A stretch of DNA of 64,000 bases from Cladorrhinum sp. PSN259 (lineage: Eukaryota; Ascomycota; Sordariomycetes; Sordariales; Podosporaceae). Positions within the stretch are counted from its first letter, which is position 1. The number at the start of each line of letters is the position of its first letter. The stretch covers positions 1 to 64,000 of the forward strand of contig MU867062.1 of NCBI GenBank assembly GCA_033725935.1. The letters run 5' to 3'. This document shows, piece by piece, positions 19,454 to 30,800 of this stretch. Both the position numbers and the translations under genes were made by a program. Below the pieces are notes generated by a model. The model saw only the letters and a program-made list of their open reading frames with translations. It made no database searches and was not told the DNA's origin.

Positions 19454-21297
19454 TTAGATCTTCTTAGCCTTACTCAAACTCGCAACCCTCGCCCTCGCCC
19501 TGACCTCTCTCACCTCACTGAAAGCGTCATCGAATTCCTTCCCTAAATCCTGCGAGATCCCCAGTACAGGTGCTCCCGTACCAGTCAGACTCTCACTGCT
19601 AGACACCCTCTGCAATCCTTCTTTACCCTCTCCCGCTCTTGCGCTGGAACTTCTCTTTTCCAACGCCTTCTTCAATTGCTTCTTCGCTGGTGACGCAAAG
19701 AAAATCATCAATCCTACAGTGCCCACCACTGCGTAAAAGTATACCCTCGCCCATGCCGCAAGTGAATCAGTGAAGCCCAGCAACAAAAAGGGAGCGGCGG
19801 CGAAGGAGAAAGTAAGTTGAGTAGCAAGCCATGAAGCGATGTCGTAGTATTTTTTGGTGGGGAGGGGGGAGGATGTTTTAGCATCTAGGAAGAAGGGTCT
19901 GAAGTTGCGGCGGAGGTCTAAACAGTTCAACGTTAGTAAACCGTGGGAAAACTCGGGTTGAGTTCACAAGACTTACTCTTCGCAACAGTTTGAACAAAAC
20001 TAGCCAACACAAAACTCAAATAATAACCGGGATAGAAACCATGCCAAAACGCAGAAGTCGTAAAAGTAGCCAAGCTAGCTCTGAAACCAGGCTTCTTGCC
20101 TCTGGGCGTGACTCGCAGGTAAATATAATTCCTCAACCACTTGTTGGTGTTGATATTCCACGACTCCAGATACCCTCTGGTATTCTGAGCAAACTCAACA
20201 CCGACGGGAGAAATATTCTGCAGTCTGTTCCATGACACCTTTCCAGTCTTGGGATCGACGCCATTGTATCCAAGGCCAGTAAGAATGCAAGCGCCCTCAG
20301 TCATGGTCCATACACCGTAGTACTTGCATCTCGCAGTGAACCCAACCATGTGGAGCACAAAGATTCTCCTTAGTATTCCGTTTCCAAGGTATCGTTCGCT
20401 CAGCAAGACGTCCGGTGAATACCAAGCTGATAGCTTCAAGAAAGCAACAGTCCAAATGATGCCAGAGACCAACTTGAGCATAGCAGGCGTCGCGCTCCTA
20501 GGGATCTTCCTCTTGCGTCTCGTAGGCGGCTTCTTGGCGGGATCGATCGTAGTGGGTACCTCAAACATTGTCGTGTCCAGCCATCTCCTGTATTCAACGA
20601 AATCAAAAGCAGGCCCAATAAGCATGCTGGGAAAGAAGAAGACATATCCGGCGTAATCAAGCAGTGAAGGCATTTCCGCAAGTCTCCGATCTTTCTGGAA
20701 GTCGGACAGATCAGAAGCCGGCAATGCACCATCGGCTACGTTCCAGCAGAACGCAGACAGCTTCATGACCAGGACCATTTGCGCTCCTGTGACATCGACC
20801 GATCGCGGGGAATTGGCATTCTGTCGAGCAATGTGGTTGATGCTGAGATGGCCCATCAGGTAAACGAAGCCGACCCATGGCATGTATGGGGAGCCGCGCA
20901 GGTATTTGGCGATGGCGTAGGCGCCAACCGAGGACACGAGCATCGTTCGGAGGCCATCCCAGAGGTCGAAGAGGCCGACGAGGTAGAATATCGAGATTGA
21001 GAGAGTAAAAAGGTTTTTCAGTTGGGGTCTCGAGTCGGGAACCCGCTTAAGGACACCCGCGAGTGGGTAGGAAAGGAGGAAGGAGAAGACGAGTTTGACT
21101 GTGAGGCAGAGAAGTGGTTAACGAAAGGGAGTGGAGGGCAGGTGAAATGGAGAGAGAGCGTACGCTCATCTGGACCAACGCCAAGTTTGTCACCTAGGTA
21201 GACGAAAGCTGGAAGGGGAACGAAGTCAGCGAATTGTTGTTGTTGGCGCGTAAGGCTCTCGAGACAGTATCGTACGGATATTTAAAAACGGCAGCAT
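19454..21297 (-). CDS. ALE1: Lysophospholipid acyltransferase, MBOAT family (Ale1-like), 550 aa
   Basis: Four exons on the minus strand: 21297-21276, 21208-21164, 21098-19977 and 19917-19454 (1653 nt). The first two exons are tiny and were placed by phase. Together they give MLPFLNIPFVYLGDKLGVGPDEL, which reads straight into KLVFSFLLSYPL, the normal N-terminus of this family. The enzyme reacylates lysophospholipids with acyl-CoA in the Lands cycle at the endoplasmic reticulum. The active-site His375 lies in FWHGFYPGYY, and the upstream WNINTNKWLRNYIY block carries the second conserved region. Many hydrophobic helices are seen. The final exon encodes two more helices and a long polar, Ser-rich cytosolic tail. 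Length is close to typical Ale1 plus an extended tail. Substrate preference is not visible. Confidence 0.93.
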
Positions 21298-22638
21298 TTT
21301 GTCGCTGCAAGAGAAGCAGTAGCGTCAGACAGGCGTGTCGGTTTGGTGTTATTGATGTTCCATTGAGGGGGTTGTTGAGCCAGCTGAAGCTGAAGAAAAG
21401 CAAGGATGCGCCACAGAAACAACTGTACTGTCGGCTGCGTGGATGAACAGTAGGCAGGTATTCGTAGGTTCACTAGCAGATAGGTAATGAACATGCAATA
21501 TTACCAGCCTGTTGGTTGAACACTATTTCATCCCAAGTTAAAAAGTCAAACGGTGGTGGCACCGGCCGCTTGTGCAGGTCCTTATGGAAGATGCGATTTA
21601 AACGTGCTGAATCGTTGGGGTATTTTGGTGGAGACATCCTCCGTGACATCACCAGATCACGAAACGCATGTGTTCGTGCTCCACTTTCATTGGTCCCTTA
21701 TTCTCATCATTGGGAATCTTGAATCACCATCACCGTGTCTTTTGTACAAAAGTAGATCATATGAGTAGAGGGTCACGGTAAGCTCCGTATATCGCCATTG
21801 TCTCATGCGCCTTCAAGCCGACCACATCGGCGGATGGACTTTTTCGGCGGGTCAGCGGGCATGTTGCCATAACCGCCCCATCCTGCTCGACTGGGCGCGT
21901 CTTGATGATGTCTTCAGGTTGGATGTCTCCTCGGGATATTACAGTGGGGATGTGGCTGGCTTGAACAACAACTTCCGAACCCTTCGTTTCCTCAAGAAAT
22001 GAGTCTGTATGTTTTTGCCCCTGAAAAATATCTTTCCGAGTTGCACTAAGGTACCAAATACTGCCCGGGCAAGAAACCAAGTCCTCTGCATTTATGGCCT
22101 GGATTATTGACTCTCGACATCGGCAGTGTCCTCTTTCCCTGCATTATCTTTTTCGGAACATATTGTAATCTCGTTCGACTTTGTAACCCAAGACGGAGAA
22201 GCGATTGTGCGTGGGCAAAAGTTCGTATTCGTCGTTCGTTGGGTAAGTCGAATCGATGCTGTGACCCCGGGTGAAGGAGATAATCTCTGCCTCAGCCCGA
22301 TGGAGAGCAGTTGGTTGTCAAGGTCAAGGTTCAGTGGGAAATCCCCCCGAAACCCGGAAGGGAAGACTTATCGGAGTTGCTAGCTCAGCTTATCGCAGCG
22401 CTCCTTTCCGGCGGCGCAAGACAAGCTGTAGCAGAGGCACCCTTGGCTGTTGGGGAGGTCTTGGCATAATGAACCACCACATTGAGGGCTACACAAGGGG
22501 TTCACTAACAAGTTCAACCACCTAAACCTTATTTCTGCTTGATTTATTCTCGTGCTCTCCATCTCCAGTCATCACGTTTTGAGCCGAATCTCATATGATA
22601 CTAATAATACTAATTGAAACACTCATCAACCATCAACC
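21298..22638. promoter_or_regulatory. 1.3 kb divergent region between ALE1-like and VPS45
   Basis: Both neighbours start at the edges and point outwards, so this contains two promoters. CCAAC/ATTGG-like words occur, but nothing I can assign. The short open frames inside are not protein-like. Confidence 0.6.
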
Positions 22639-24489
22639 ATGGATGTGGTCCAAGCTGTGACAGGCTACGTCACTCGGATGGTGTCGGCCGGAGAGAGCAA
22701 CGCGGCAACTGGAGGAGGGGCACAATCAGCAAAGATGAAGATATTACTGCTGGACAGAGACACTATGCCCTTCATCTCAAACGCAGTAACCCAATCAACA
22801 CTCTTGAACCATGAAGTCTATCTCACAGACCGACTGGATAACGTCCAGCGAGAGAAGATGCGGCACCTGCGATGCTTGTGTTTCCTGAGGCCACATCCCG
22901 ATTCAATAGGACTCCTCATCGACGAACTGCGAGAGCCAAAATATGGAGAGTATCACCTCTTCTTTAGCAACATCACCAAAAAGTCCACCTTGGAACGCCT
23001 GGCCGAAGCCGACGATCATGAAGTCGTCAAGCTTGTCCAGGAGTACTTCCTCGACTACGTTGTCATCAATCCAGACCTCTTCTCACTCAACATGGCGCTT
23101 CCCATGCACAGGATATGGAGCGGCAACCCAGACACATGGAACACCGACTCGCTGCAGAGGACAACCGAGGGCCTCATTGCCGTCCTCCTCTCCCTCAAGA
23201 AGAAACCTTTGATCAGATACCAAAAAACAAGTCCCCTCGCCAAAAAGCTCGCTTCGGAAGTGAGGTACTGCATGACCCAAGAGGAACAAATATTTGACTT
23301 TCGCAAATCCGACACATCGCCAATCCTCCTCATCTTGGATAGACGAGAGGACCCAATCACTCCTTTGCTCATGCAATGGACATACCAAGCAATGGTTCAC
23401 CATCTCCTTGGCATAAAAAATGGCCGCGTTGATCTCAGCAGCGTCCCCGATATCCGACCAGAACTCGAGGAAATTGCCCTCTCCCAGGACCAAGACCCAT
23501 TCTTCAAGAAGAATATGTATCTCAATTTTGGTGATTTGGGAAGCAACATCAAGGACTATGTTGAGCAGTACCAGTCCAAAACAAAAAATAATGCCGATAT
23601 TGAGTCTATCACGGATATGAAACGCTTCATTGAGGAATATCCCGAATTCCGAAAGCTCTCAGGAAATGTCAGCAAGCACGTCACCTTGGTCTCGGAGCTC
23701 AGCAGACGTGTTAGGGATGAACGTCTGCTTGAGGTGAGCGAGTTGGAACAGAGCTTAGCTTGCAACGACAACCACGCTGCGGATTTAAAGGTACCTATTC
23801 AAACATCACCTCCCTATCTAACACCCCATGCTAATCTCGTTGGCCAGAACATACAAACACAAATCCAATCCCCACAAGTCCTCCAAGAATCCAAGGTCTC
23901 CCTAGTAGCCCTCTATGCCCTCCGATATTCCAAACACCCATCAAATGCCCTACCAATGCTAATCGACCTCCTAACCGCAGCGGGCGGTGTTCGACCCAAT
24001 CAAGCTGCTCTAGTTCAGAAAATTCTAACATATCACAATTCACTACACACATCGACAACCTCAGGCGCAGGCGGCATCACCGAGCTCTTCGAATCTACAG
24101 GCATTTTCGGCGCTGCTGGCTCAAGGTTCAAGGGACTCAAAGGTGTAGAGAACGTGTACACCCAACATTCCCCCCTGTTGGAAACTACACTTCAACATCT
24201 GATCAAGGGAAAGCTAAAGGAAGGGCAGTACCCGTTCGTGGAGGGAGGTGGAAGCACGAGAGATAAACCGCAGGATGTGGTGGTTTTTATTGTTGGTGGT
24301 GCTACGTATGAGGAGGCCAAAATGGTTGCAGGATTGAATGCTGGTAGTGCGGGCGGTGTTAGGATCGTTTTGGGAGGCACTACGGTGCACAATGCTGCTA
24401 CTTTTATGGAAGAGGTTGAGGGGAGCGTTGATGGGTGGCCCGTTAATAGTGGGACCAGTGTTGGGGGGAACAGGGGGGTTAGGAGATAA
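22639..24489 (+). CDS. VPS45: Vacuolar protein sorting protein Vps45 (Sec1/Munc18 family), 597 aa when spliced
   Basis: The ATG at 22639 (aaccATGG) opens a frame of 616 codons. Sec1/Munc18 features run along the whole length: LLLDRDTMPFISNAVTQSTLL near the start, LFFSNITKKSTLERLAEADDHEVV, LLILDRREDPITPLLMQWTYQAMVHHLLGI in the middle, and VVVFIVGGATYEEA with GGTTVHNAATF near the end. Vps45 binds the syntaxin Tlg2/Pep12 and drives SNARE assembly for Golgi-to-endosome traffic. After codon 384 lies a 57-nt segment (23791-23847) with GTACCT donor, GCTAATC branch and CAG acceptor. It interrupts the conserved DLK-QxQ helix, so I read it as an intron that happens to keep the frame. Spliced length (597) is close to other Vps45 proteins. 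The C-terminus has a short Gly-rich extension. Confidence 0.95.
   Translation: MDVVQAVTGYVTRMVSAGESNAATGGGAQSAKMKILLLDRDTMPFISNAVTQSTLLNHEVYLTDRLDNVQREKMRHLRCLCFLRPHPDSIGLLIDELREPKYGEYHLFFSNITKKSTLERLAEADDHEVVKLVQEYFLDYVVINPDLFSLNMALPMHRIWSGNPDTWNTDSLQRTTEGLIAVLLSLKKKPLIRYQKTSPLAKKLASEVRYCMTQEEQIFDFRKSDTSPILLILDRREDPITPLLMQWTYQAMVHHLLGIKNGRVDLSSVPDIRPELEEIALSQDQDPFFKKNMYLNFGDLGSNIKDYVEQYQSKTKNNADIESITDMKRFIEEYPEFRKLSGNVSKHVTLVSELSRRVRDERLLEVSELEQSLACNDNHAADLKVPIQTSPPYLTPHANLVGQNIQTQIQSPQVLQESKVSLVALYALRYSKHPSNALPMLIDLLTAAGGVRPNQAALVQKILTYHNSLHTSTTSGAGGITELFESTGIFGAAGSRFKGLKGVENVYTQHSPLLETTLQHLIKGKLKEGQYPFVEGGGSTRDKPQDVVVFIVGGATYEEAKMVAGLNAGSAGGVRIVLGGTTVHNAATFMEEVEGSVDGWPVNSGTSVGGNRGVRR
23791..23847 (+). 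other. 57-nt intron within VPS45, in frame and without stop
   Basis: GT at 23791, GCTAATC branch word about 15 nt before the CAG at 23845-23847. Its translation (19 residues, Pro-rich) does not fit the Sec1/Munc18 fold at that point. Retention would insert 19 residues rather than truncate the protein. Confidence 0.8.
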
Positions 24490-24768
24490 ACGGAATAGTA
24501 AAATTGAGGGTTTGTTTCGAAGTTATGGTTCCCTCAAGGGACAAAATTAGGGTGTAAAGTTATGTTCAAAAGACCAAATTATAAACTTGCGATTCTCTAG
24601 ATACATTCAACGCACACATACAACGCTCGCTGGGTAGCTATGTACATCCAATTATGCCTGCTATGTGCTCCCTTTACGCCTGTGATGCACATCTTTTCCC
24701 CTAGTCCACCCTCTTTTAAAGTTTTCGTTCGACCACCCTCTCTTTCGTGCCTCTTTTGCGTAATTTGT

Positions 24769-26351
24769 CTAAACCAACACAACACTATCCATACACCCAT
24801 ACCCAGCAGCAACACCGCCCTCCTCGCTCTGGTCACCTTTGGTCCTCAACAGGTACCCCGCCTCCTCATTATGAAATACCTCCCCTCCCTTACGATCCCA
24901 CAAGCAGGTACCGTAAACACCCAATTCACAAATAACACCCCCCTGTTCCAGTTTACCCGCCCTCAGGATGGTATTCGTCAAGGGAGGGGGCATAATAATC
25001 TCCATCAGAATAAAAGAACCCCAGTGTTCCTCGGGTATCGTCTTGAGCTGCTGCGGAATCGCAGACCGGTAGAAGTTGTTTCCTCCTCCTTCACGCTGGG
25101 GCTTCATGACATATCTGAGACACTCGACTGGGTCGGTGGCCAACTTGCGGGCGAGTTGACCTGCGGGCGAGTTGCCGTCAAGCGGGTAAATGTTTGTAAA
25201 TGTCTTCCAGAGCGCGTCGTGCTGTGCTTGATCGGGGGCGAATTTTGACAAGACAGAAACTTCGGGAGTGGCGAGGACCTGTTGGACTTTTTTCATGCCT
25301 GCCAGCTGTGTGAGCACCGAAGGACAGGCGATGGTGTTTGACCGTTCGATTTGGTAGCGGGCTTCCCATGCTTGGGAGGAAGGATAATCGCCTGGGCCGT
25401 AACCTGCTCGGAGGTAGGTTACTGCCACTTCGAACGTGAAGGAAGCGTTATGTGGGGGGCTGTAAAGTAGTTGACGGGAGGGACTTGAAGCGATGCGTGT
25501 GTGGGATAGGATTTGTGAGAATGGAAGGCGGAAGACCGGGATAGATTCTGTGAGGGTGGAGACTGCGTATTCGAGATGACGCTGATCAAAGATGTTGCGC
25601 TCGCCGTCTTGGACTAGGAAGATTACGCAGGTGGGGTGGTTGAGATCAGATTTCCCGTAGGCGTGGTAAGCTGCGCGGAGGCCGGCGGCGAGGCCTTGAG
25701 TGCTTTGGTTTTCGGGGAGGGAGAGGGATGAGGAGGGGATAGGGTGGGACTGGAGGAAGGGATATTCGGTTTGGGCGAGGTGTTTGTGGAGGAGAGAGGT
25801 TTGCGCGGATAAGCCGCCAAAGGAGGAGGCGATGGTGTTGAATTCCACCTGCTTGATTTGGAGGTTGCTGTTGTTGCCGATGTCCTGGTGGACCATGTAG
25901 TCCGATCGAAAGAGACCAAGGGTGAGTTTTTGGGTGTAGCCTTCTGCTTTCACTTTGAGGTGGACGTTCCAGAGGTTGGCGATGAATTCGTCGCCGCCGG
26001 CAACTCTGTTATGGATAATTAGTGATTGCGAGTTTGGAGAACAATATATGGTCGAAGAACTTACTCTTGCACAAGAGTGGCGAGAAACTCCTCATCCTGG
26101 CTGATGCGGGTGTATAACTCATTGTAAGAGGTCTGGATGGCCTTTGCTTCTTCGAAGCAACTCGTTGGAAAGGGGCTTGGGAAGAGGGTCACTGGCGCAT
26201 TGATGGCGAGGATGCCTTCAGGATCTTCGACAGCTGGGCGAACAGCAAGACCATTCGCAATTGACCAGTCCTTGATTGTTTGGACGAGTCTGTCCTTTCC
26301 TTGGCTGTCGCTGAGAGCTGGGGGGTACGAGCCCCCTGTGAGTGAAGACAT
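24769..26351 (-). CDS. GSH2: Glutathione synthetase, 507 aa
   Basis: Two exons on the minus strand, 26351-26065 and 26005-24769, are joined by GTAAGT/CAG (1524 nt). This ATP-grasp enzyme adds glycine to gamma-glutamylcysteine in the cytosol, the last step of glutathione synthesis. Conserved blocks are all visible: VEFNTIASSFGGLS (substrate contacts), RAGYGPGDYPS, ERSNTIACPSVLTQLAGMKKVQQ, the Gly-rich ATP-binding loop KPQREGGGNN at about residue 397, SFILMEIIMPPP, and the Gly-rich GVAAGYGCMDSVV end. Length is as expected. The gene converges with VPS45 (279 bp apart) and diverges from the SNF2 gene. I saw no clear Yap1 site in its promoter. Confidence 0.96.
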
Positions 26352-27849
26352 TGTGTAAGCTGGGAAGTCGGTTTAATCTACAGAGTTAGCAAGCTTCGAC
26401 TGAATGAACAAGAATTAACAATGATATTATTTTCCTTGCGTATCTCTGCTCAACAATACTTCTTTATTTGTTCCCTTACCAAATCACAGTATGCTTACAA
26501 AGCAATGAATGTGCAATGGGGTAATCAGATAAAAATAAGTATATAATTTTAACTTACAATGGTAAGACCACGATTTCTCTTCTCTTTATTTGAGAGACGA
26601 ATTGAATGAAATTTAGACTGAACTTGAATTCTCTGATTCGCAATCAGCTTAAGCAGTCACCTGCACTTGCACCTGCCGTATGAAGGGATCAGTACCTTAA
26701 GGTGTACCTAATACTAAGTTTGGATGAGACCATCTGTGCCACCTCCGAGCGTGCCCCTCCTGCTCAAAATCGCCAGGATGGCGGGGTTGACGTTGCCTTA
26801 TCTTATCGCGCGGCTGGGTAGCAGCATCTCGTACAGTGCAGAACATACCTCCCTCAGTCTGAAACATTTCGGCCGTCAAGATGTTCAAGGCTGCTAAGAT
26901 ATGTTGGGTTACAATGAGTATTTATTGATTGTACTGCTCTACTCTCATATACTAACATTGTTATCTTACATTGTTATTTATTTTTCGTCGATACCCAAAA
27001 GCAATCCTTCGAATTTTCTTTTTCTCTCCCACTCCTCCACCAACTCTCAGCAACACAGTTTAGGTCTCTTCACACGGTACTTACAGGGAACCCCGAAGGG
27101 GCTTGGGGTGAATTCAGTTAAGGCAAATAACGTGAACACCCGTCGTTCCTTCCCATCACGAACCCTGCTCCCGCGTTCTTTCGCGTGGTCTCACTGCAAC
27201 TGGTGCCGTGCCTCGGGTGGGCTTTCTTTGGATTATCGTCACTTTTTTGCGATATCACCCTTACCTACTAATTACATAATCTCGATCATCAATCTAGCGA
27301 TTTGGTGGTTTTGCGACTCACAAACAACTCTGAGTCTCTCAGAATTCTTCCGCGCAAGGCCTTGGAATCTCTTCCAAAGACGACTGAGACTGACGGCAAA
27401 ATTGGTTTTCGTCACTCGAACCTTCCGGATATCTGTGATGCCCTCGTTTCACACCTCCGTCAACAATCAAGTTCTTGGCCTGTTCAATGAACTTCATTAT
27501 TCTTTGAGCTTTCGAAAGTTTTCCATTCTTTCATCGTCACATAATTAACCTTTTCAAACTCCAGTCACCTCACAGAATACTTATCGACTGCGGTTCTACT
27601 TCGACTTCAGTTGCTGCAAACGGGCGACCCATCGGCTGCAGCCCCGTCACTTTTCGCAGCTTTCTCTCGACCACTACAACAAGAACCAACAAAATTGTTG
27701 GTCTTTTCGCAGATGCAGCGATTTGATTTGCAAATTTTATTTTCATGGTAGTTGAAATCTGGTTGATCTCTTTCTGAATGTAAGTCCCTGTTGATCTTAT
27801 GTCGATGACATAGCGGCTGAACACTCCTGCAGGGAAGACGACTTTGGAA
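26352..27849. promoter_or_regulatory. 1.5 kb divergent region between glutathione synthetase and the SNF2 gene
   Basis: Both genes start at its borders. The left half is A/T-rich and includes a 15-bp near-palindrome (arms CTGATT and AATCAG, 26633-26647). The right half has pyrimidine-rich stretches typical of a promoter, then several short upstream open frames before the SNF2 ATG, for example 27302-27490. The 215-codon frame 26901-27548 (+) shows no conserved features and I do not call it. Confidence 0.55.
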
Positions 27850-30800
27850 ATGGCAGAGTCTGATCAAAATGATCCCTTCTGTTGGGATGAAGAGCGATTG
27901 GTCCAGGAGTTCTGCACACCCAATCGAACTTGGAAGCCGCCGGCTGGCTTGAAATTCCCAGAGCCGACTGCTTTCAAAGCCAAACTTGTTGAGTGCGGCA
28001 TAGATGGGAACTCGCTTCTTACTTGCACAGATCAGTTTGACTTCAAGGAGCTGTTGGAGAACCTGAGCATCAAGAAACTCCCACATCAGCTCTTTCTAAA
28101 GAAGGTGATTCCGGTGTTGCAAACAGCCAGTCCCGGATATCAACGGTGGAAGCTCGAGGCTGCCAAGGACAAAGACGAAGTCAAGATCGGCGATGGCGAA
28201 GTGGATGATAGTCCTCCTATCAAATCTGAGTTGCGTGGGCTAGGCGTTTCCGAGCCATCCCCTTCTAACTTTGGTGGCGGACCAGCAACGCCAATGAACG
28301 ATCGACAGTCGTCTACTCCTGCTGTTTCAAGCTCAGCACTCCTACCTCCAGTTATTTCACATGGAGTTATATCACCGGCCCTCTCGAACTCAACTCTGCC
28401 AGACCATCAAATAATCCAGAGTGTGGAACAGCAAGCTTTAGAGCAGCCGTCTGCAGAAGCAGAGTCCTCAATTGGGGAACCTCCGTCAAAGAAGCGGAGA
28501 GTCGCGCCTGTTTCAATCTCAGCAGGCCCAGTTCATGCTGTTCCGTCGTTCGTGCCCACAGAGGGCGATATGTTTATATCAGGTACAACTGAAGACGTAC
28601 TCAGTCGCGATGACTCAACTGGCTTCCTCGGGTCCTGTGCCCTTTTCCCAGACCGCATCATCCAGCCCCTCTTCACTACATTCACGGAAGAGATGAAATC
28701 GCCTTTTGCACAAAGCAACAAGGCCATTCCGCCTGGAAGACGTTTGCAGGTTTGGAAGGCCATGAAAAGGTATCTTCGGGCAGATCGTCTTGCGATCGAC
28801 ATTATGCCTGAAGATGACGGGGACTCTGTGCTATCTCTCTTGGATTCTGAAGAAGACTTTGACGAAGAGACGAAGAGGGAGATGGAGAAAGATAGGCAGG
28901 AAGATGAGGCTCTGAAAGAACGGATGACCTCGTCCAAGAAGCGCCTGACCAAAGAGGAGGTTGACGAGATCATCAACAGCGCGATACAAGAGCTGGAAGC
29001 TCGTTGGTATGCAGAAAAGAAGCCCAAGCTTGAACAGGAAAAAGCATGGAGGCTGTGGCACGATGCTCGCCGTAAGCCGAGTCGCGGGGCGTATTTACAG
29101 TCGCTCAAAAGACGCATAAACGAACTAAATCTACGACTTTCTGTTATTCTCGAAAAGTTCAGGGCGTCAGACTGGTTACGGAACGAAAACCTCAAGAAGC
29201 AGGCCCCTGTCCCCCTAGAAGTCACAGTTTTTGAAAGGCTGTACCAAAAATGGCTGATCGCTCTTGTGCAGAACCCTCGCCCACCAGCAAAGCCTTCAAG
29301 GTTGCCTCGCCCATCTCATGTGCGCAAAGAAGAGCGCATTCTTGAGGATGACGAGGAAGCTTTGAGCAGCGAGTCCGACGATGTTGATGGTTTCATCGAC
29401 TACAGTGACAGCGCCGGTCTAATAATCAACAATTCCATAGACCTTGATTGTGCGACGGGCGATGACCTGGTGGACCACGAGGCGATGGATGTTGATCTCC
29501 CGGACATTCCTGCCGCGGCCCCTGAGCCGAAAACCCCCGTGAAGATCAAATTTGAGCGCCCGTTGGTGATATCAACCTCTCAAAGCCTTCACCCTTTGGA
29601 AGCTATCGAGTTGCCCTCAAGTCCGCCAGTTGCTTATGAACGACTCTCTGAGGCGGACGTTCCAGGGTTGGATACCATGGAAGATTTTCAGAACATTGAG
29701 GACAAAGGGTTCGGCTACTGGGAATGGGCTGGCGATGCGGATCGTCTCGTCGTGGCTGCACTCATGAGTTGGACCCGGGCTAGAAGACTCACCGTCTTTC
29801 AAGCAGTCAATGGGAAGCAATACAACGAAGTTTGGGATGAATACATGCAGCCAGTGCTCGACCGGCTTACAGGAAGACAAGAGGACACCCCCCAGACAAA
29901 CTCGACAGAACATCGCCTTGCTCAAATATTTGACGTTTATACGCGCAAATCGACGTCGCGACTGGAAGCGAAACTCACTCTAATAACGTGGCAAAAATTA
30001 AAACGATTCTATCGTTGGTTTCCTGCATTCTGTGACCTCATTAACAAGGTTTCCTCAGTCTTCTCGAACCAGGCTCCCCGATCATCTCAGCCCACTCCTC
30101 AAAAGCCTCGCCGGATTGTTGTGCTCAGTGCAAACTCCACGCAGTCCGCGTCTCAAAGCACTTTCGGAGGGTCATCTCAAGCCGCCGGTGGAGAGGCTGA
30201 TGTCGATGCGGAGACTGAAGTTGCTCCTGAGTCTCAAGATCCAGCTGATGTCAACGGGCTTTCTGACGATGATTCGTCAGACAACGAGCTAGGAGCGCTG
30301 GCTAAGAAACGGCGACGGTGGAAGATTGTCAATCAGGAGGCCAAGAAGATGAGAATTGCCACCTTGGAGCAAAACAAAGAGTTCGATCGACGAAGGCAGA
30401 GGCTACAGCAAAATCTTGCAGCCAGCATAGTGCCCAGCAACAAGACTCGTCTGATTGTCAATGAAACCAAGGAAGATGGACAGGCTCTAATCTTCATCAA
30501 TGATTGGATAGGCAGCAGAATCAAAGACCATCAAATCGATGGAGTTCGTTTCATGTGGAACCAGGTGGTAGTTAACTCCAGTGTTCGGCAAGGCTGCTTG
30601 CTTGCACACACCATGGGTCTCGGCAAGACGATGCAGGTCATTACTCTCCTGGTTGTCATAGCAGAGTCTTCGGCGTCAGAGGATTCCTCTATCCGCGACC
30701 AAATCCCGGAGCATCTCCGGACATCCAAGACACTGATACTGTGTCCCGCAGGTCTTGTGGAAAACTGGGCTGATGAAATCTACATGTGGGCACCGGAGAA

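Noticed and set aside
26901..27548. 215-codon plus frame upstream of the SNF2 gene
   Set aside because: Lies in the promoter/leader, translation has no conserved features, and no downstream exon joins naturally.
28533..29225. 230-codon minus-strand frame inside the SNF2 gene
   Set aside because: It is the reverse shadow of a Lys/Glu/Asp-rich coding region, giving a Ser/Arg/Leu-rich translation without any domain.
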